A DNA stretch of 64,000 nt from an uncultured Clostridium sp. (GCA_902490335.1 CABUDL010000004.1:1-64000); one strand, 5' to 3'. Numbered from the stretch's first letter, positions 7,456 to 16,842 are shown. The notes: a model not told the origin generated them from the letters alone. Numbers and translations are program-made.

Positions 7456-9225
7456 TTACAACAGTTCTTCCAGCTGTTTGAGGGTCTGGTTGAAATCCTC
7501 GATGATGTCCAGAATCGGCTGTGGGGATGCCATATCCACACCGGCAATCTTGAGCAGCTCGATTGGATGGTCGCTCGAGCCGGAGCGCAGGAAGTTTTTG
7601 TAATCCTCGATAGCCGGCTGACCCAGTTTGCGGATGCGGTTGGCAATCGCAACGGCGGCGGAGATTCCGGTCGCATACTGGTAAACATAGAAGGCGCGGT
7701 AGAAGTGCGGGATGCGCGCCCACTCATAGGAGATAAAGCGGTCGGCAACAAAGTCCGGTCCGTAGTAATCCTCGTTGATTTTACGATGGATTTCGCACAG
7801 AACATCCGGCAGCAGCGGCTGACCTGCTTCCACCATCTTATGGGTCTGGTTTTCAAAATCAGCAAACATCGTCTGACGGTAGAAGGTGGAGCGGATGTCG
7901 TTGAGGTGCTTGGAAAGCAGAACTGCCTTTTCTTCCTTGGTCTGCGCGTGGTCGAGCAGATAATGATACAGCAGCATCTCGTTGGTGGTGGAGGCAACCT
8001 CTGCACAGAAGAGGGTGTAGTCGGAATAGATGAACGGCTGGGTGTGGTCGGAGTAGTAGCTGTGCATCGAATGTCCGGTTTCATGCAGCAGGGTGAAGAC
8101 GTCGTCCAGTGTGCCGTTGTAGTTAAGCAGCATATAAGGATGCACGTCATAAACTCCGGTCGAGTAAGCGCCGCTGACCTTGCCCTGCTTTGGATATACG
8201 TCGCACCAACGTTCCTCGTGGGAGCGTTTGACCAGCGCGGTGTAATCCTCGCCCAGAATAGCGGTTGCCTTGAGCATCAGCTCATACGCTTCATCAAAGC
8301 TGTACTTTTTGGTGCTGTCCGGCACGATTGGAAGGAACAGGTCGTACATATAGCTCTTGTCCAAGCCCAGCACCCGGTTGCGCAGCGAGATATACCGCTG
8401 GAACGGCTCGGTGTTGGCACGAACGGTTGCCAGCAGGTTGTCATAGACCTCCTCCGGGATAAAGTTTTCCGAAAGGGACTGATTTCTTGCGCTGCAATAT
8501 CCTCTGCTTTTTGCGATGTAGACGTTGGTCTTGACCAGCGCATAGTAGTTGGAGGAAAGGGTGTTGATGTAGCCGCCATAGGTGCCCAGCAGCTTTTCAA
8601 AAAACTCTTTGCGGAAGGCGCGGTCCGGGTGCTCCATCGCTGCGCTGTAGGTCGCGTCGCTGACCACCAGCTTGTTGCCCTGGCTGTCGGCGATCTCCTC
8701 GTTCTTGGTATCGTTGACGCGCAGGTCGGTATAAATCTTCTTAAAGGAGGAGTGGATGTCCTGCATACGCACCAGCATCTGCTCGCTGCGCTCATCAAGG
8801 ATGTGTTCCTTCTGGCTGAGCAGGTCCTCGATATAGTGGGTATACAGTGCAAGCTCCGGCACCTGTGCACACAGCTGGTCGAAGGTTTCACGGCTCAGCT
8901 CCATCAGCTCCGGCATCAGGAAGGAAGTCTTCTCGGCAGCCGCGCTGTTTTCTCCGCAGATGGTTTCATACAGCTTTTTGTAGCCTGCATTGCCCATCTG
9001 TGCGTCATAGTGACAGCTTGCGTAGGTAAACAGCTTTGCAATATACTCGCTGCATTTGGTGTTGAGGTCAAGCGCCTCAAGCAGGGTGTGTCCATCCTGG
9101 CAGACTTTTCCCTGCATCGCAGCCAGTTTCTCGGTCAGTTCCTTTGCTTTGGAAAGGTCATGATACCATGCCTGCTCATCGGGATAGATGTCCTCGAGGT
9201 TCCATGTAAAGCGGTTTTCTTCCAT
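7456..9225 (-). CDS. pepF: Oligoendopeptidase F (M3 family)
   Basis: A 589-residue cytoplasmic zinc metallopeptidase that cleaves short peptides. The HExxH zinc motif is seen in LLHETGHSMHS (about 372-382) with the downstream CAEVAS glutamate as third ligand. Length and the N-terminal MEENRFTWNLEDIYPDEQAW match PepF. Start ATG 9225 follows AAGGAGG by about eight bases; an upstream in-frame extension lacks family similarity. The gene is monocistronic, with terminators on both sides, and probably serves peptide use in an amino-acid fermenter. Confidence 0.94.
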   Translation of the reverse strand: MEENRFTWNLEDIYPDEQAWYHDLSKAKELTEKLAAMQGKVCQDGHTLLEALDLNTKCSEYIAKLFTYASCHYDAQMGNAGYKKLYETICGENSAAAEKTSFLMPELMELSRETFDQLCAQVPELALYTHYIEDLLSQKEHILDERSEQMLVRMQDIHSSFKKIYTDLRVNDTKNEEIADSQGNKLVVSDATYSAAMEHPDRAFRKEFFEKLLGTYGGYINTLSSNYYALVKTNVYIAKSRGYCSARNQSLSENFIPEEVYDNLLATVRANTEPFQRYISLRNRVLGLDKSYMYDLFLPIVPDSTKKYSFDEAYELMLKATAILGEDYTALVKRSHEERWCDVYPKQGKVSGAYSTGVYDVHPYMLLNYNGTLDDVFTLLHETGHSMHSYYSDHTQPFIYSDYTLFCAEVASTTNEMLLYHYLLDHAQTKEEKAVLLSKHLNDIRSTFYRQTMFADFENQTHKMVEAGQPLLPDVLCEIHRKINEDYYGPDFVADRFISYEWARIPHFYRAFYVYQYATGISAAVAIANRIRKLGQPAIEDYKNFLRSGSSDHPIELLKIAGVDMASPQPILDIIEDFNQTLKQLEELL

Positions 9226-9375
9226 GTGGGTTGCCTCCTTGATCGTACAAAAATTTCTCTGTCCCATCATTAGAATTTCTCTTCTAATATAGGTCAGACT
9301 GTATCTTTTATTATAGTCCTTCCCGCAGGAGAAAACAAGCGTTTTCCCTGCTCTGCACAGCATTTGACCGCCAAC

Positions 9376-9414
9376 AAAAAGCCGGCGAAGGTTTTTCCCT
9401 TCGCCGGCTTTTTT
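9376..9414 (-). terminator. Terminator of the exonuclease gene
   Basis: AAAAAGCCGGCGAAGG pairs with CCTTCGCCGGCTTTTTT around a short T-rich loop. It begins two bases beyond the stop of the minus-strand exonuclease gene. Confidence 0.87.
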
Positions 9415-9416
9415 AC

Positions 9417-10391
9417 TTATGAACCTTTTTTGCGACTGCGGCGGGCAGAACGCTGGCTTTGGCGCATCGTTGTCTGATACGCCCGTTTGCTAAAAGCGCG
9501 CAGCGCTGCCACCTGCGGGTGGTCTATCTTAAAAAAGCGCAGCACAAAGTCCTTTCCCTCTCCGCTGGAGGAAGGTCGGGAGTGGCTGGTCACCTTAAAA
9601 AATTCCTCTCCGCTTTGGTACGCCCATATCTTTTTGTGGTTGCGGTAAAATCCCGGGACCACCTCCTGCACCCCGTTGTCCAGCTGTCGGGACAGCTCCA
9701 GTGCCAGCAGCTGTTTGACCTGCGCGGTGTCGGTGATGTTGGTCAGAGTGCGCTCCATCAGCAGATTGCCTTCATCCTGCTCCCTGCGCTTGTGTCGGGC
9801 AGAACGAAGTCGCAGGCGCTCGAGCACCTTCACCTGATTTTTGTACACAAAGCTTTCTCCGCCCAGGCTGCGCATGATGTTGGCTGCATTGACAGCATCG
9901 GACAGCGCCGAGTGGTAACTTCCGTAAGGAGGCAGCCCAAGCTGTTCGATAGCAGCACTCAGCGAGGTCTGCTGCCCGCCCTTTAAAAAGGCACAGTCGA
10001 ACATCGCCTGCAAATCGTACATCTGTAAGCTTTCTCCGCCGTCGATTTTATGATACAGCAGATTGGAAAGCAAAACAGCTTTGTCGCAGTTTCCCCAAAA
10101 AACGATCTGCTTTTCTTCCCCTGCCCAGCGGCAAAAGTCCTGCCACACCTGCACAAATCCCTGCTGACCTTTTAGCTTTCTGTCGGTGATGCCGGTCAGC
10201 TCGATGACCTTTGGCATGATGGTGCGATGCACACAGGGCATCACCAGCCGTTCAAAGGTCTTGCAGATGTTGCCCAGACTATCCACCTGCACAGCGCCGA
10301 TCTGGATGATCTCAAAGCGCAGGGTGCGTCCTTCCAGCAGCAGCTGCTTGTCCACCGTTCCGTGGTTCCATTCCAGGTCCATGACGATCAT
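9417..10391 (-). CDS. DEDDh 3'-5' exonuclease-like protein
   Basis: A 324-residue protein with an N-terminal RNase T/DnaQ-like exonuclease domain (about residues 1-180). The acidic motif I is MDLEWN (residues 4-9, Asp5 and Glu7), motif II includes WGNCDKAVL (about 99-107), and motif III is HSALSDAVNAA (about 160-170) giving the DEDDh histidine. This resembles the KapD/ERI-1-like branch. The last 140 residues are unassigned, ending in a very basic Arg/Ser/Lys tail (about 305-324) that could bind nucleic acid. RNA or DNA as substrate is not decided by sequence. Confidence 0.78.
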   Translation of the reverse strand: MIVMDLEWNHGTVDKQLLLEGRTLRFEIIQIGAVQVDSLGNICKTFERLVMPCVHRTIMPKVIELTGITDRKLKGQQGFVQVWQDFCRWAGEEKQIVFWGNCDKAVLLSNLLYHKIDGGESLQMYDLQAMFDCAFLKGGQQTSLSAAIEQLGLPPYGSYHSALSDAVNAANIMRSLGGESFVYKNQVKVLERLRLRSARHKRREQDEGNLLMERTLTNITDTAQVKQLLALELSRQLDNGVQEVVPGFYRNHKKIWAYQSGEEFFKVTSHSRPSSSGEGKDFVLRFFKIDHPQVAALRAFSKRAYQTTMRQSQRSARRSRKKGS

Positions 10392-10568
10392 CCGAATCTC
10401 CCTCCTTTGCAGATGCTCTCATCTAAAACCACTTCTTATTATCTCATAGAATTGTCCAAATTTCCATCCCCTTTTTCCAAACGCGGATCCATCGCCCTTC
10501 CCAAGAGAATCCATCCTTTTTTTCCATGCACAATTTTTCTTTCACAAAAGCAAAAGAAAGGGGATGAA

Positions 10569-10597
10569 TTGACATTGCCCCTGCAAAAAGTTACAAT
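10569..10597 (+). promoter_or_regulatory. Promoter of the solute-binding protein gene
   Basis: TTGACA (10569-10574) and TACAAT (10592-10597) are separated by 17 bases, about 50 bases before the start codon. Confidence 0.65.
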
Positions 10598-10648
10598 AAA
10601 AATAAACAAAAAAGAACCTTTTATCTTTTGGAAAGGAACGTCATCAGG

Positions 10649-11608
10649 ATGAAACGAAGGATACAAGCCCTTGCCCTGGCGCTGTGTTTTTGCACAGCCT
10701 TTCTGTTCTCCTCCTGCTCCTTCCCGCAAAAGCAGGAAGAGCCGCAGGTACAAAACCACTCGGAGCTGACCTCCACCGAATCCTTCCCCATCAAGCTGAA
10801 TGTAGGGGAAAGGGAATATCTGATTGCAAGCAAACCCCGAAGCCTTGCGGTCCTGTCCGCCGACCTTGTGCAGGCGCTGGGCGACATCGGAGCTGCCAAT
10901 CTGATTTCGGGTGTCTGCACCGACGCACCCGGCTCGGTCAGCCTTTCTGCCAGCCAGAGCTGCGGCACTGTCCTGGACCCGGATTTGCAGCAGCTGATTG
11001 CCGTGCGCCCGGACTGGGTGCTGGTCTCCTCTCCGATGCGCCAAAGCAGCATCGAGCAGCTGGAGCAGGCGGGCATTCAGGTCATCTGCTTTGCATATCC
11101 AGACAGCATCGACTCCATCAAAGAGCGTTACCGCACCCTGTTTTCCCTTTGCTACGGTTTGGAAGGCACCCAGAAGGCGGAAAGCTTTTTAAACGAATAC
11201 CAGCAGCGGCTGGATGCTGCTATCCAACCGGCTTCCGAGTATGTGCGGGTCGCTTCTAAAAAGAAGGTGGTCTACCTTGCGCAGCCGGACTACACCATGG
11301 CAACCGGCGAAACATTGGAGGGAGACCTGCTGGACCAGATGGGCTTTTACAATCTGGGAGAACTTGGCTCCCGCTGGAGCTATCCCGAGGTGGAAAGCGA
11401 GGAGCTGGTCCCCGACATCATCTTTTACGACAGCCAGCTCGACCCGGAGCAAATCTGCCAAAGCCCTGTGTACAGCCAGTCCCCTGCGGTCCTCTCGCAG
11501 CAGCTGATTCCGGTGGACTTTTCCGCTGTGCGCCTGCGCGGGCTTCCGATGGTCGACCAGCTTGCCAAGATGGCGCAGAGCGGCTACCCGCAGGCATACG
11601 GCAGATAA
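10649..11608 (+). CDS. ABC transporter solute-binding lipoprotein, siderophore/cobalamin type
   Basis: A 319-residue exported lipoprotein of the periplasmic-binding TroA/BtuF-like family (cluster binding iron chelates, haem or corrinoids). The signal peptide ends at the lipobox-like LFSSC with Cys23 as predicted lipid attachment; Phe at -3 is slightly unusual. Two lobes follow joined by a long helix, with typical blocks such as KPRSLAVLSADLVQALGD, RPDWVLVSSP and the FYNLGELGSRWSYPEVESEEL segment. No permease or ATPase gene is next to it, so it is an orphan receptor. Ligand is unknown; a corrinoid would fit an organism with B12-dependent glutamate mutase, but iron is equally possible. Confidence 0.83.
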   Translation: MKRRIQALALALCFCTAFLFSSCSFPQKQEEPQVQNHSELTSTESFPIKLNVGEREYLIASKPRSLAVLSADLVQALGDIGAANLISGVCTDAPGSVSLSASQSCGTVLDPDLQQLIAVRPDWVLVSSPMRQSSIEQLEQAGIQVICFAYPDSIDSIKERYRTLFSLCYGLEGTQKAESFLNEYQQRLDAAIQPASEYVRVASKKKVVYLAQPDYTMATGETLEGDLLDQMGFYNLGELGSRWSYPEVESEELVPDIIFYDSQLDPEQICQSPVYSQSPAVLSQQLIPVDFSAVRLRGLPMVDQLAKMAQSGYPQAYGR

Positions 11609-11634
11609 AGTCCTTGTAAAATCCCGCAGCACAG

Positions 11635-11663
11635 TTGACACCGCTTTTTAAGAAGAATATACT
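11635..11663 (+). promoter_or_regulatory. Promoter of galE
   Basis: TTGACA (11635-11640), 17-base spacer, TATACT (11658-11663), 52 bases before the galE ATG. Confidence 0.75.
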
Positions 11664-11715
11664 GTATGCAAGGGAAAAACACAGTTTATCAGGATCAATA
11701 AAGGAGTGTACTATT

Positions 11716-12726
11716 ATGGCTATTCTCGTCACCGGAGGAACCGGATTTATCGGCAGCCACACTGTCGTGGAGCTGATCAACGCCGGCAAAGAGGTCGTTA
11801 TCGTCGATAACTTCTCCAACTCCAAGCCGGAGGTCCTCAACCGCATCGAAAAAATCACCGGCATCCGCCCTGTTTTTTATCAGGCAGACCTGCTGGACAA
11901 GCCTGCCATCGACCGCATCTTTGAAGAACAGAAGATTGACGCCGTCATCCACTTTGCCGGATTCAAAGCGGTAGGCGAATCGGTGCATAAACCGCTGGAA
12001 TACTACCACAATAATATCACCGGCACCCTGATGCTCTGCCAGAGCATGAAGGAGCATCAGTGCAAACGCATCGTCTTTTCCTCCTCCGCTACGGTATACG
12101 GCATGAACAACCCTGTCCCATTCAAGGAAGGGATGCCCACTTCCGCAACCAACCCATACGGCTACACCAAGGTAATGATTGAACAGATTCTCAGCGATTT
12201 GCACGTCGCAGACCCGGAGTGGAGCGTTGTGCTGCTGCGCTACTTTAACCCAATCGGCGCACACGACAGCGGTTTGATCGGCGAGGACCCGAACGGCATC
12301 CCGAACAACCTGCTGCCTTACGTTTCTCAGGTTGCCATCGGCAAACTGCCCTGCCTGAGCGTTTACGGCGACGACTATGACACGGTGGACGGAACCGGCG
12401 TGCGCGACTACATCCATGTCGTAGACCTGGCTCTGGGACACCTCAAAGCCATCGATTACAGCCTTGCGCACACCGGCGTAGAGGCGGTCAACCTGGGCAC
12501 CGGCAACGGCACCAGCGTTTTGCAGATTGTACACGCCTTTGAAAAAGCCTGCGGTCATTCCATCCCTTATAAAATCGTGGAAAGACGCGCCGGCGACATC
12601 GCTTCCTGCTATGCAGATGCTTCCAAAGCCCATGAGATGCTCGGCTGGGAAGCGACCCGCACCATCGACCAGATGTGCCAGAGCAGCTGGAACTTTATCT
12701 CCAAAAATCCAAACGGATTGGAATAA
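11716..12726 (+). CDS. galE: UDP-glucose 4-epimerase
   Basis: A 336-residue NAD-dependent extended short-chain dehydrogenase that interconverts UDP-glucose and UDP-galactose, for the Leloir pathway and for cell-surface sugars. The NAD-binding GGTGFIGSH is at residues 7-15, the catalytic Ser in SSSATVYG (about 122-129) and the YGYTK active-site motif (about 149-153). Substrate-binding blocks RYFNPIGAH and NNLLPYVSQVA are typical of GalE. Start ATG 11716 has AAGGAG nine bases upstream. It stands alone between two unrelated genes. Confidence 0.95.
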   Translation: MAILVTGGTGFIGSHTVVELINAGKEVVIVDNFSNSKPEVLNRIEKITGIRPVFYQADLLDKPAIDRIFEEQKIDAVIHFAGFKAVGESVHKPLEYYHNNITGTLMLCQSMKEHQCKRIVFSSSATVYGMNNPVPFKEGMPTSATNPYGYTKVMIEQILSDLHVADPEWSVVLLRYFNPIGAHDSGLIGEDPNGIPNNLLPYVSQVAIGKLPCLSVYGDDYDTVDGTGVRDYIHVVDLALGHLKAIDYSLAHTGVEAVNLGTGNGTSVLQIVHAFEKACGHSIPYKIVERRAGDIASCYADASKAHEMLGWEATRTIDQMCQSSWNFISKNPNGLE

Positions 12727-12828
12727 CCATTTATCGGGAGCTTCTCCCGCAGAACAAGCTTTTCACAGAGGCGAGGGGTCCTTCCCTTTGCCTCTCTTTT
12801 TTTCCTATCTTTCAGGAGGTGTCCTACT

Positions 12829-14430
12829 TTGAGAGCCCACATCCGCAAACCGCCGTCCACCCGACGCTCCCGCAAAAAAAGGCTGCTGACCCTGCTGACC
12901 AGCCGTCTGTTCATCATCGTTGTCCTCATCCTGTTCCAGCTGTTTTTGTTGCTGTTCACACTGGTCGAGCTTGGGACCCGACAATACTGGATTAGCATCG
13001 CCTTCAATATCCTCAGCTTTTTGATGGTGCTTTGGATTTTGCCGCGGGAGGACAACCCTTCCTATAAGATTTCGTGGATTATCCTCATCATGGCAATCCC
13101 TCTGGTGGGCGGCATCTTCTATCTGATGTTTGGCATGAAGCGCAACAGCCGACGGATGGCACGGCAGATCGACAGCTACACCCGCTCGCTGCTGCACCGC
13201 GACCACGGCAAGGTTGCTCTGAGCGCAAACGACTCTCTTTCTTTGCCCACACCCTTACAGCAGCTGTCGCTGCTCGACCCGATGCTCGGTCGGCAGGCGG
13301 GATATATCAGCAGCACCTCCGGCTTCGAAGTCTACCGCAACACCCAGGTGGAATACTTCTCCCTCGGGGAATCGTTTTACCAGCGGCTGCTCGAACAGCT
13401 GCGCGGCGCAAAAAAGTTCATCCTGATGGAATACTTCATCGTGCAGCACGGAAAGATGTGGGACAGCATCCTGCGTGTGCTCGAGGAGCGGCAGCAGCAC
13501 GGCGTACAGGTGCGCATCCTGTATGATGACGTCGGCTGTGTCACCACCCTGCCTGCCATGTACAGCGAACAGCTGCGGCAAAAGGGCTTTCGGGTGGGAG
13601 TCTTTAATCCCTTCCATCCGCGCCTGAATGCTGCCACCAACTACCGTGACCACCGTAAAATCTGTGTCATCGACGGCAACGTCGGCTTCACCGGCGGCAT
13701 CAACCTTGCCGATGAATACATCAACGAAAAAGAGAAACACGGACACTGGAAGGACACCGCTGTCCTGCTGCGCGGGCAGGGTGTGCAGGGTCTGACCGAG
13801 ATGTTTTTGGAGCTGTGGCAGTTCACCTGTCAAGAAAAGCTGCATCTGTGCGACTTTCTGCCCAGCGAGAGCTTTCTGGCACCGGGCTTTGTCCAGCCGT
13901 ACGGGGACAGCCCGCTGGATTCCTGCAATCTGGCGGAAAACGTCTATATGCAGATTCTCAACCATGCGCGCGACTACGTTTACATCACCACACCCTATCT
14001 GATTTTGGACAACGAGATGCTCTCTGCCCTCTGCCTTGCCGCACAAAGCGGAGTGGATGTGCGCATCATCACCCCGTATGTACCCGACAAATGGTATGTC
14101 CACATGGTCACCCGCTCCTACTACCAGCAGCTGCTGAGCGCAGGGGTGCGCATTTTTGAGTACACCCCCGGCTTTATCCACGCCAAGATGTTTGTCAGCG
14201 ACAACACCACCGCTGTGGTCGGCACCACCAATGTCGATTTCCGCAGCTTCTACCTGCACTTTGAGTGCGGCGTCGCCTTTTACCTCTCCCCAATGGTCGC
14301 ACAGGTTCGGGACGACATCCTAAAGACCCAGAACATCTGCGAGGAAATCACCCTGCAAAAGGTGCGGGCAGTCCGCGCGCCGGCGCGTATTCTGCGCAGC
14401 CTGCTGCGTGCCTTTGCTCCATTGATGTAA
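12829..14430 (+). CDS. cls: Cardiolipin synthase
   Basis: A 533-residue membrane-bound phospholipase-D-type enzyme that makes cardiolipin from phosphatidylglycerol. Two N-terminal membrane helices (about 25-47 and 52-95) precede two PLD domains, each with an HKD motif: HRKICVIDGNVGFTGG (about 276-291) and HAKMFVSDNTTAVVGTTN (about 446-463). Start is TTG 12829 behind AGGAGG about ten bases upstream; the very basic N-terminus is normal for bacterial Cls. Confidence 0.93.
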   Translation: MRAHIRKPPSTRRSRKKRLLTLLTSRLFIIVVLILFQLFLLLFTLVELGTRQYWISIAFNILSFLMVLWILPREDNPSYKISWIILIMAIPLVGGIFYLMFGMKRNSRRMARQIDSYTRSLLHRDHGKVALSANDSLSLPTPLQQLSLLDPMLGRQAGYISSTSGFEVYRNTQVEYFSLGESFYQRLLEQLRGAKKFILMEYFIVQHGKMWDSILRVLEERQQHGVQVRILYDDVGCVTTLPAMYSEQLRQKGFRVGVFNPFHPRLNAATNYRDHRKICVIDGNVGFTGGINLADEYINEKEKHGHWKDTAVLLRGQGVQGLTEMFLELWQFTCQEKLHLCDFLPSESFLAPGFVQPYGDSPLDSCNLAENVYMQILNHARDYVYITTPYLILDNEMLSALCLAAQSGVDVRIITPYVPDKWYVHMVTRSYYQQLLSAGVRIFEYTPGFIHAKMFVSDNTTAVVGTTNVDFRSFYLHFECGVAFYLSPMVAQVRDDILKTQNICEEITLQKVRAVRAPARILRSLLRAFAPLM

Positions 14431-14522
14431 ATTCATTCCAAAACCTTGGCAAATATCGTTCTCGCTTTCCCCCAACTGTGGTATAATAAAGAAAAATCCT
14501 GCTGTCATGGAGGGATGTTTCA

Positions 14523-16067
14523 GTGTACAGTTGTGTCAAAAGCTATGGAATCAACGGGATTGATGCCTATGCGGTCACGGTGGAAACCACACTCAGCCGC
14601 TCGATTCCTTCCTTCGATGTGGTCGGACTGCCCGATGCCGCCGTCAAGGAATCCCGCTCGCGGGTGCAGTCCGCTTTGGTCCACGCCGGCTATGAGCTTC
14701 CGGTTGCCAAAATCACCGTCAACCTTGCTCCTGCCAGTCAAAAGAAATCGGGTCCTGCCTTTGACCTGCCCATCTTTCTGGCGGTCATGCTCGCCTCCCA
14801 ACAACTGGAAACGCTGCCCGAAGGTGCTGCCTTTGTCGGCGAACTGGGTCTGTCCGGTCAGCTGCGTCCCATCAACGGCGTCCTTTCGATGGCGATTCAG
14901 GCAAAAGCGGACGGCATCCTCCGCCTGTATGTCCCCGAAGCCAATGCCAAAGAGGCTTCCATCGTCGACGGATTGGAGGTCTATCCGGTTTCGGACATCG
15001 AACAGCTCTGCCGCTGCCTTTGTGGTCAGCAGGAGATTCATCCTCTCCCCTTCGACCCGATGCTGCTGCTCGACGGCGGCAACCATTTCACCGAGGACCT
15101 CTGTGAGGTGCGCGGACAGGGATTTGCCAAACGGGCGCTGGAGATTGCCGCCGCCGGAGGGCACAACCTGCTGCTCATTGGACCGCCCGGCACCGGAAAA
15201 AGTATGCTTGCCAAGCGTCTGCCCACCATCCTGCCCAAGCTCAGCTTTGAGGAAGCCATCCAGACCACCCGCATCTACTCGGTTGCCGGGATGCTTCCTC
15301 CCGACCACCCAATCATGAACACCCGACCGTTCCGCTCGCCGCACCACACCGTTTCCCCTGCCGGGCTGACCGGCGGCGGCTCCAGTCCGGTTCCGGGTGA
15401 GATTTCCCTTGCGCACAACGGCGTTTTGTTTTTGGACGAGCTGCCGGAATTTCAGCGGCAGTCGCTGGAGGTGCTGCGCCAGCCCATCGAAGACAGCTGT
15501 GTGACCATCTCCCGCGCCTCTTCCCGCGTCACCTATCCCTGCTCGATGATGTTCGTTGCTGCCATGAACCCCTGTCCCTGCGGCTATCGCGGACACCCGA
15601 GCATCGCCTGCACCTGCTCGGAAAACGCCGTCCAGCGCTACATCTCCAAAATCTCCGGTCCTCTGCTCGACCGCATCGACCTGCACGTCGAGGTGGCTCC
15701 CGTCCAGTTTAACGACCTGACCGGCAGCAGCACCGAGGAAAGCTCGGCTGTTGTCCGCGCGCGGGTAGAAAAAGCCCGCAATCTTCAGCAACGGCGGTTT
15801 GCCGGAGAGCCTTTTCACTGCAACGCCCGCATCCCTGCCGGAAAGTTGCAGCAGTACTGCCCGCTCAGCGGTGAGGCGCTGGAATTTCTGCGCCGCTCCT
15901 TCGAAAATCTCGGGATGACCGCCCGCGCTTACGACCGCGTGGTCAAGGTCGCCCGCACCATTGCCGACCTTGCCGGTGAAGAAACCATTGGACGCGCCCA
16001 GATTGCCGAAGCGCTTGCCTACCGCACCCTTGACCAGAAATACTGGTACGAAAACCGAAACTTCTAA
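14523..16067 (+). CDS. YifB/ComM family Mg-chelatase-like AAA ATPase
   Basis: A 514-residue AAA+ protein of the YifB/ComM family, whose Gram-negative member ComM is a branch-migration helicase aiding integration of transformed DNA. Domains in order: N-terminal Lon-protease-like ChlI fold (about 1-165, with GLPDAAVKESRSRV), the ATPase core with Walker A GPPGTGKS (about 220-227), Walker B LFLDELPEF (about 303-311), and a C-terminal Mg-chelatase subunit domain. Start is GTG 14523 with GGAGGG about nine bases upstream. A TATAAT box at 14482-14487 is a likely -10. rlmH follows after 26 bases and is probably cotranscribed. Confidence 0.9.
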   Translation: MYSCVKSYGINGIDAYAVTVETTLSRSIPSFDVVGLPDAAVKESRSRVQSALVHAGYELPVAKITVNLAPASQKKSGPAFDLPIFLAVMLASQQLETLPEGAAFVGELGLSGQLRPINGVLSMAIQAKADGILRLYVPEANAKEASIVDGLEVYPVSDIEQLCRCLCGQQEIHPLPFDPMLLLDGGNHFTEDLCEVRGQGFAKRALEIAAAGGHNLLLIGPPGTGKSMLAKRLPTILPKLSFEEAIQTTRIYSVAGMLPPDHPIMNTRPFRSPHHTVSPAGLTGGGSSPVPGEISLAHNGVLFLDELPEFQRQSLEVLRQPIEDSCVTISRASSRVTYPCSMMFVAAMNPCPCGYRGHPSIACTCSENAVQRYISKISGPLLDRIDLHVEVAPVQFNDLTGSSTEESSAVVRARVEKARNLQQRRFAGEPFHCNARIPAGKLQQYCPLSGEALEFLRRSFENLGMTARAYDRVVKVARTIADLAGEETIGRAQIAEALAYRTLDQKYWYENRNF

Positions 16068-16093
16068 ACACCATCTGAAAAGGAGAGCTGCCC

Positions 16094-16576
16094 ATGCTCA
16101 AAATCGACCTGATTACCGTCGGAAAATTAAAAGAGGATTATCTGCGCCGCGCCTGCGAAGAATATCAAAAGCGGCTGGGCGCCTTTGTCAAATTACAAAT
16201 CATCGAGCTGCCCGAAGGCAAGATGCCGCAGGACCCTTCTGCCGCGCAGATTGAAAGCTGTATCGCGCAGGAGGGTCAGAGCATCCTGTCCAAAATCCCC
16301 CCGCAGTCCTTTGTGGTCGCCATGTGCATCGAAGGACAGATGCTTTCCTCCGAGCAGCTTGCCGAAACCTTTTTGCGCCAGCAGACCGGCGGCATCAGCC
16401 AGATGAGCTTTATCATCGGCGGTTCCTGGGGACTGGACCCTGCGGTCAAGCAGCGCAGCAACTTCAAGCTGTCGATGTCCCGCATGACCTTCCCGCATCA
16501 GCTTGCCCGTGTCATGCTGCTCGAGCAGATTTATCGCGCATGCAGCATCAATAACCACAGCAAATATCACAAATAA
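16094..16576 (+). CDS. rlmH: 23S rRNA (pseudouridine-1915-N3)-methyltransferase RlmH
   Basis: A 160-residue SPOUT-fold methyltransferase that modifies helix 69 of 23S rRNA in assembled 70S ribosomes. The SAM-binding knot region FIIGGSWGLDPAVKQRS (about 108-124) and the SMSRMTFPHQLARVMLLEQIYRA block (about 129-151) are typical, and the usual C-terminal xYHK is present as SKYHK. The start ATG 16094 has AAAGGAG in front. Confidence 0.95.
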   Translation: MLKIDLITVGKLKEDYLRRACEEYQKRLGAFVKLQIIELPEGKMPQDPSAAQIESCIAQEGQSILSKIPPQSFVVAMCIEGQMLSSEQLAETFLRQQTGGISQMSFIIGGSWGLDPAVKQRSNFKLSMSRMTFPHQLARVMLLEQIYRACSINNHSKYHK

Positions 16577-16673
16577 CTGCAACCGTCTACAAAAGCAAAA
16601 AATGCACAAAACTGCTACCGGCTTTTATCGGATATTTCTTCACCTTTCTAAAACTGCTTCGGGCGTTTTTTGC

Positions 16674-16701
16674 TTGCAATCAGGTTAGTTTATGATATAA
16701 T
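16674..16701 (+). promoter_or_regulatory. Promoter of the corA leader transcript
   Basis: TTGCAA (16674-16679), 16-base spacer and TATAAT (16696-16701). A transcript from about 16708 would carry a leader of about 135 nucleotides that contains the small reading frame at 16745. Confidence 0.68.
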
Positions 16702-16744
16702 AAAACTGTTATGTAGATTTTTTACCAAATAAGAGGTGAGTTTT

Positions 16745-16831
16745 TTGAAGCCTGACCCGTTAGGTTTTCCGACATACAGCAAAACAAAAGCGTTGGGGAC
16801 AGGCTTCACGGCGGTTCTGTCCTCAAAATAG
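16745..16831 (+). CDS. Putative regulatory leader peptide of corA, 28 residues
   Basis: A TTG-initiated frame (16745) with GAGGTGAG at 16733-16740 runs 28 codons and stops at 16829-16831, where the corA ribosome binding site begins. The peptide opens with (M)KPDPLGFPTYSKTKA. The early Pro-Asp-Pro run recalls MgtL of enterobacteria, a leader that makes ribosomes fail when magnesium is low. The frame overlaps two mutually exclusive hairpins (see the following entry). The TTG to Shine-Dalgarno distance is short, four to five bases, so initiation may be inefficient. That it is translated is inference. Confidence 0.45.
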   Translation: MKPDPLGFPTYSKTKALGTGFTAVLSSK

Positions 16832-16838
16832 GAGGGAC
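16746..16838 (+). promoter_or_regulatory. Candidate translational switch in the corA leader
   Basis: Hairpin A pairs TGAAGCCTG (16746-16754) with CAGGCTTCA (16800-16808), a perfect 9-bp stem. Hairpin B pairs TTGGGGACAGG (16793-16803) with TCTGTCCTCAA (16816-16826), an 11-bp stem with two G-U pairs. They share bases 16800-16803, so only one can form. If A forms, the freed CTGTCCTC can pair instead with the corA site GGAGGGAC (16831-16838). Thus B would expose and A would hide the corA ribosome binding site. Ribosomes held on the first codons of the leader peptide would block A. Confidence 0.5.
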
Positions 16839-16842
16839 GCCT

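Noticed and set aside
16708..16842. M-box (ykoK) magnesium riboswitch before corA
   Set aside because: The leader is too short and lacks the conserved M-box loops; the pairing seen is two alternative short hairpins instead.
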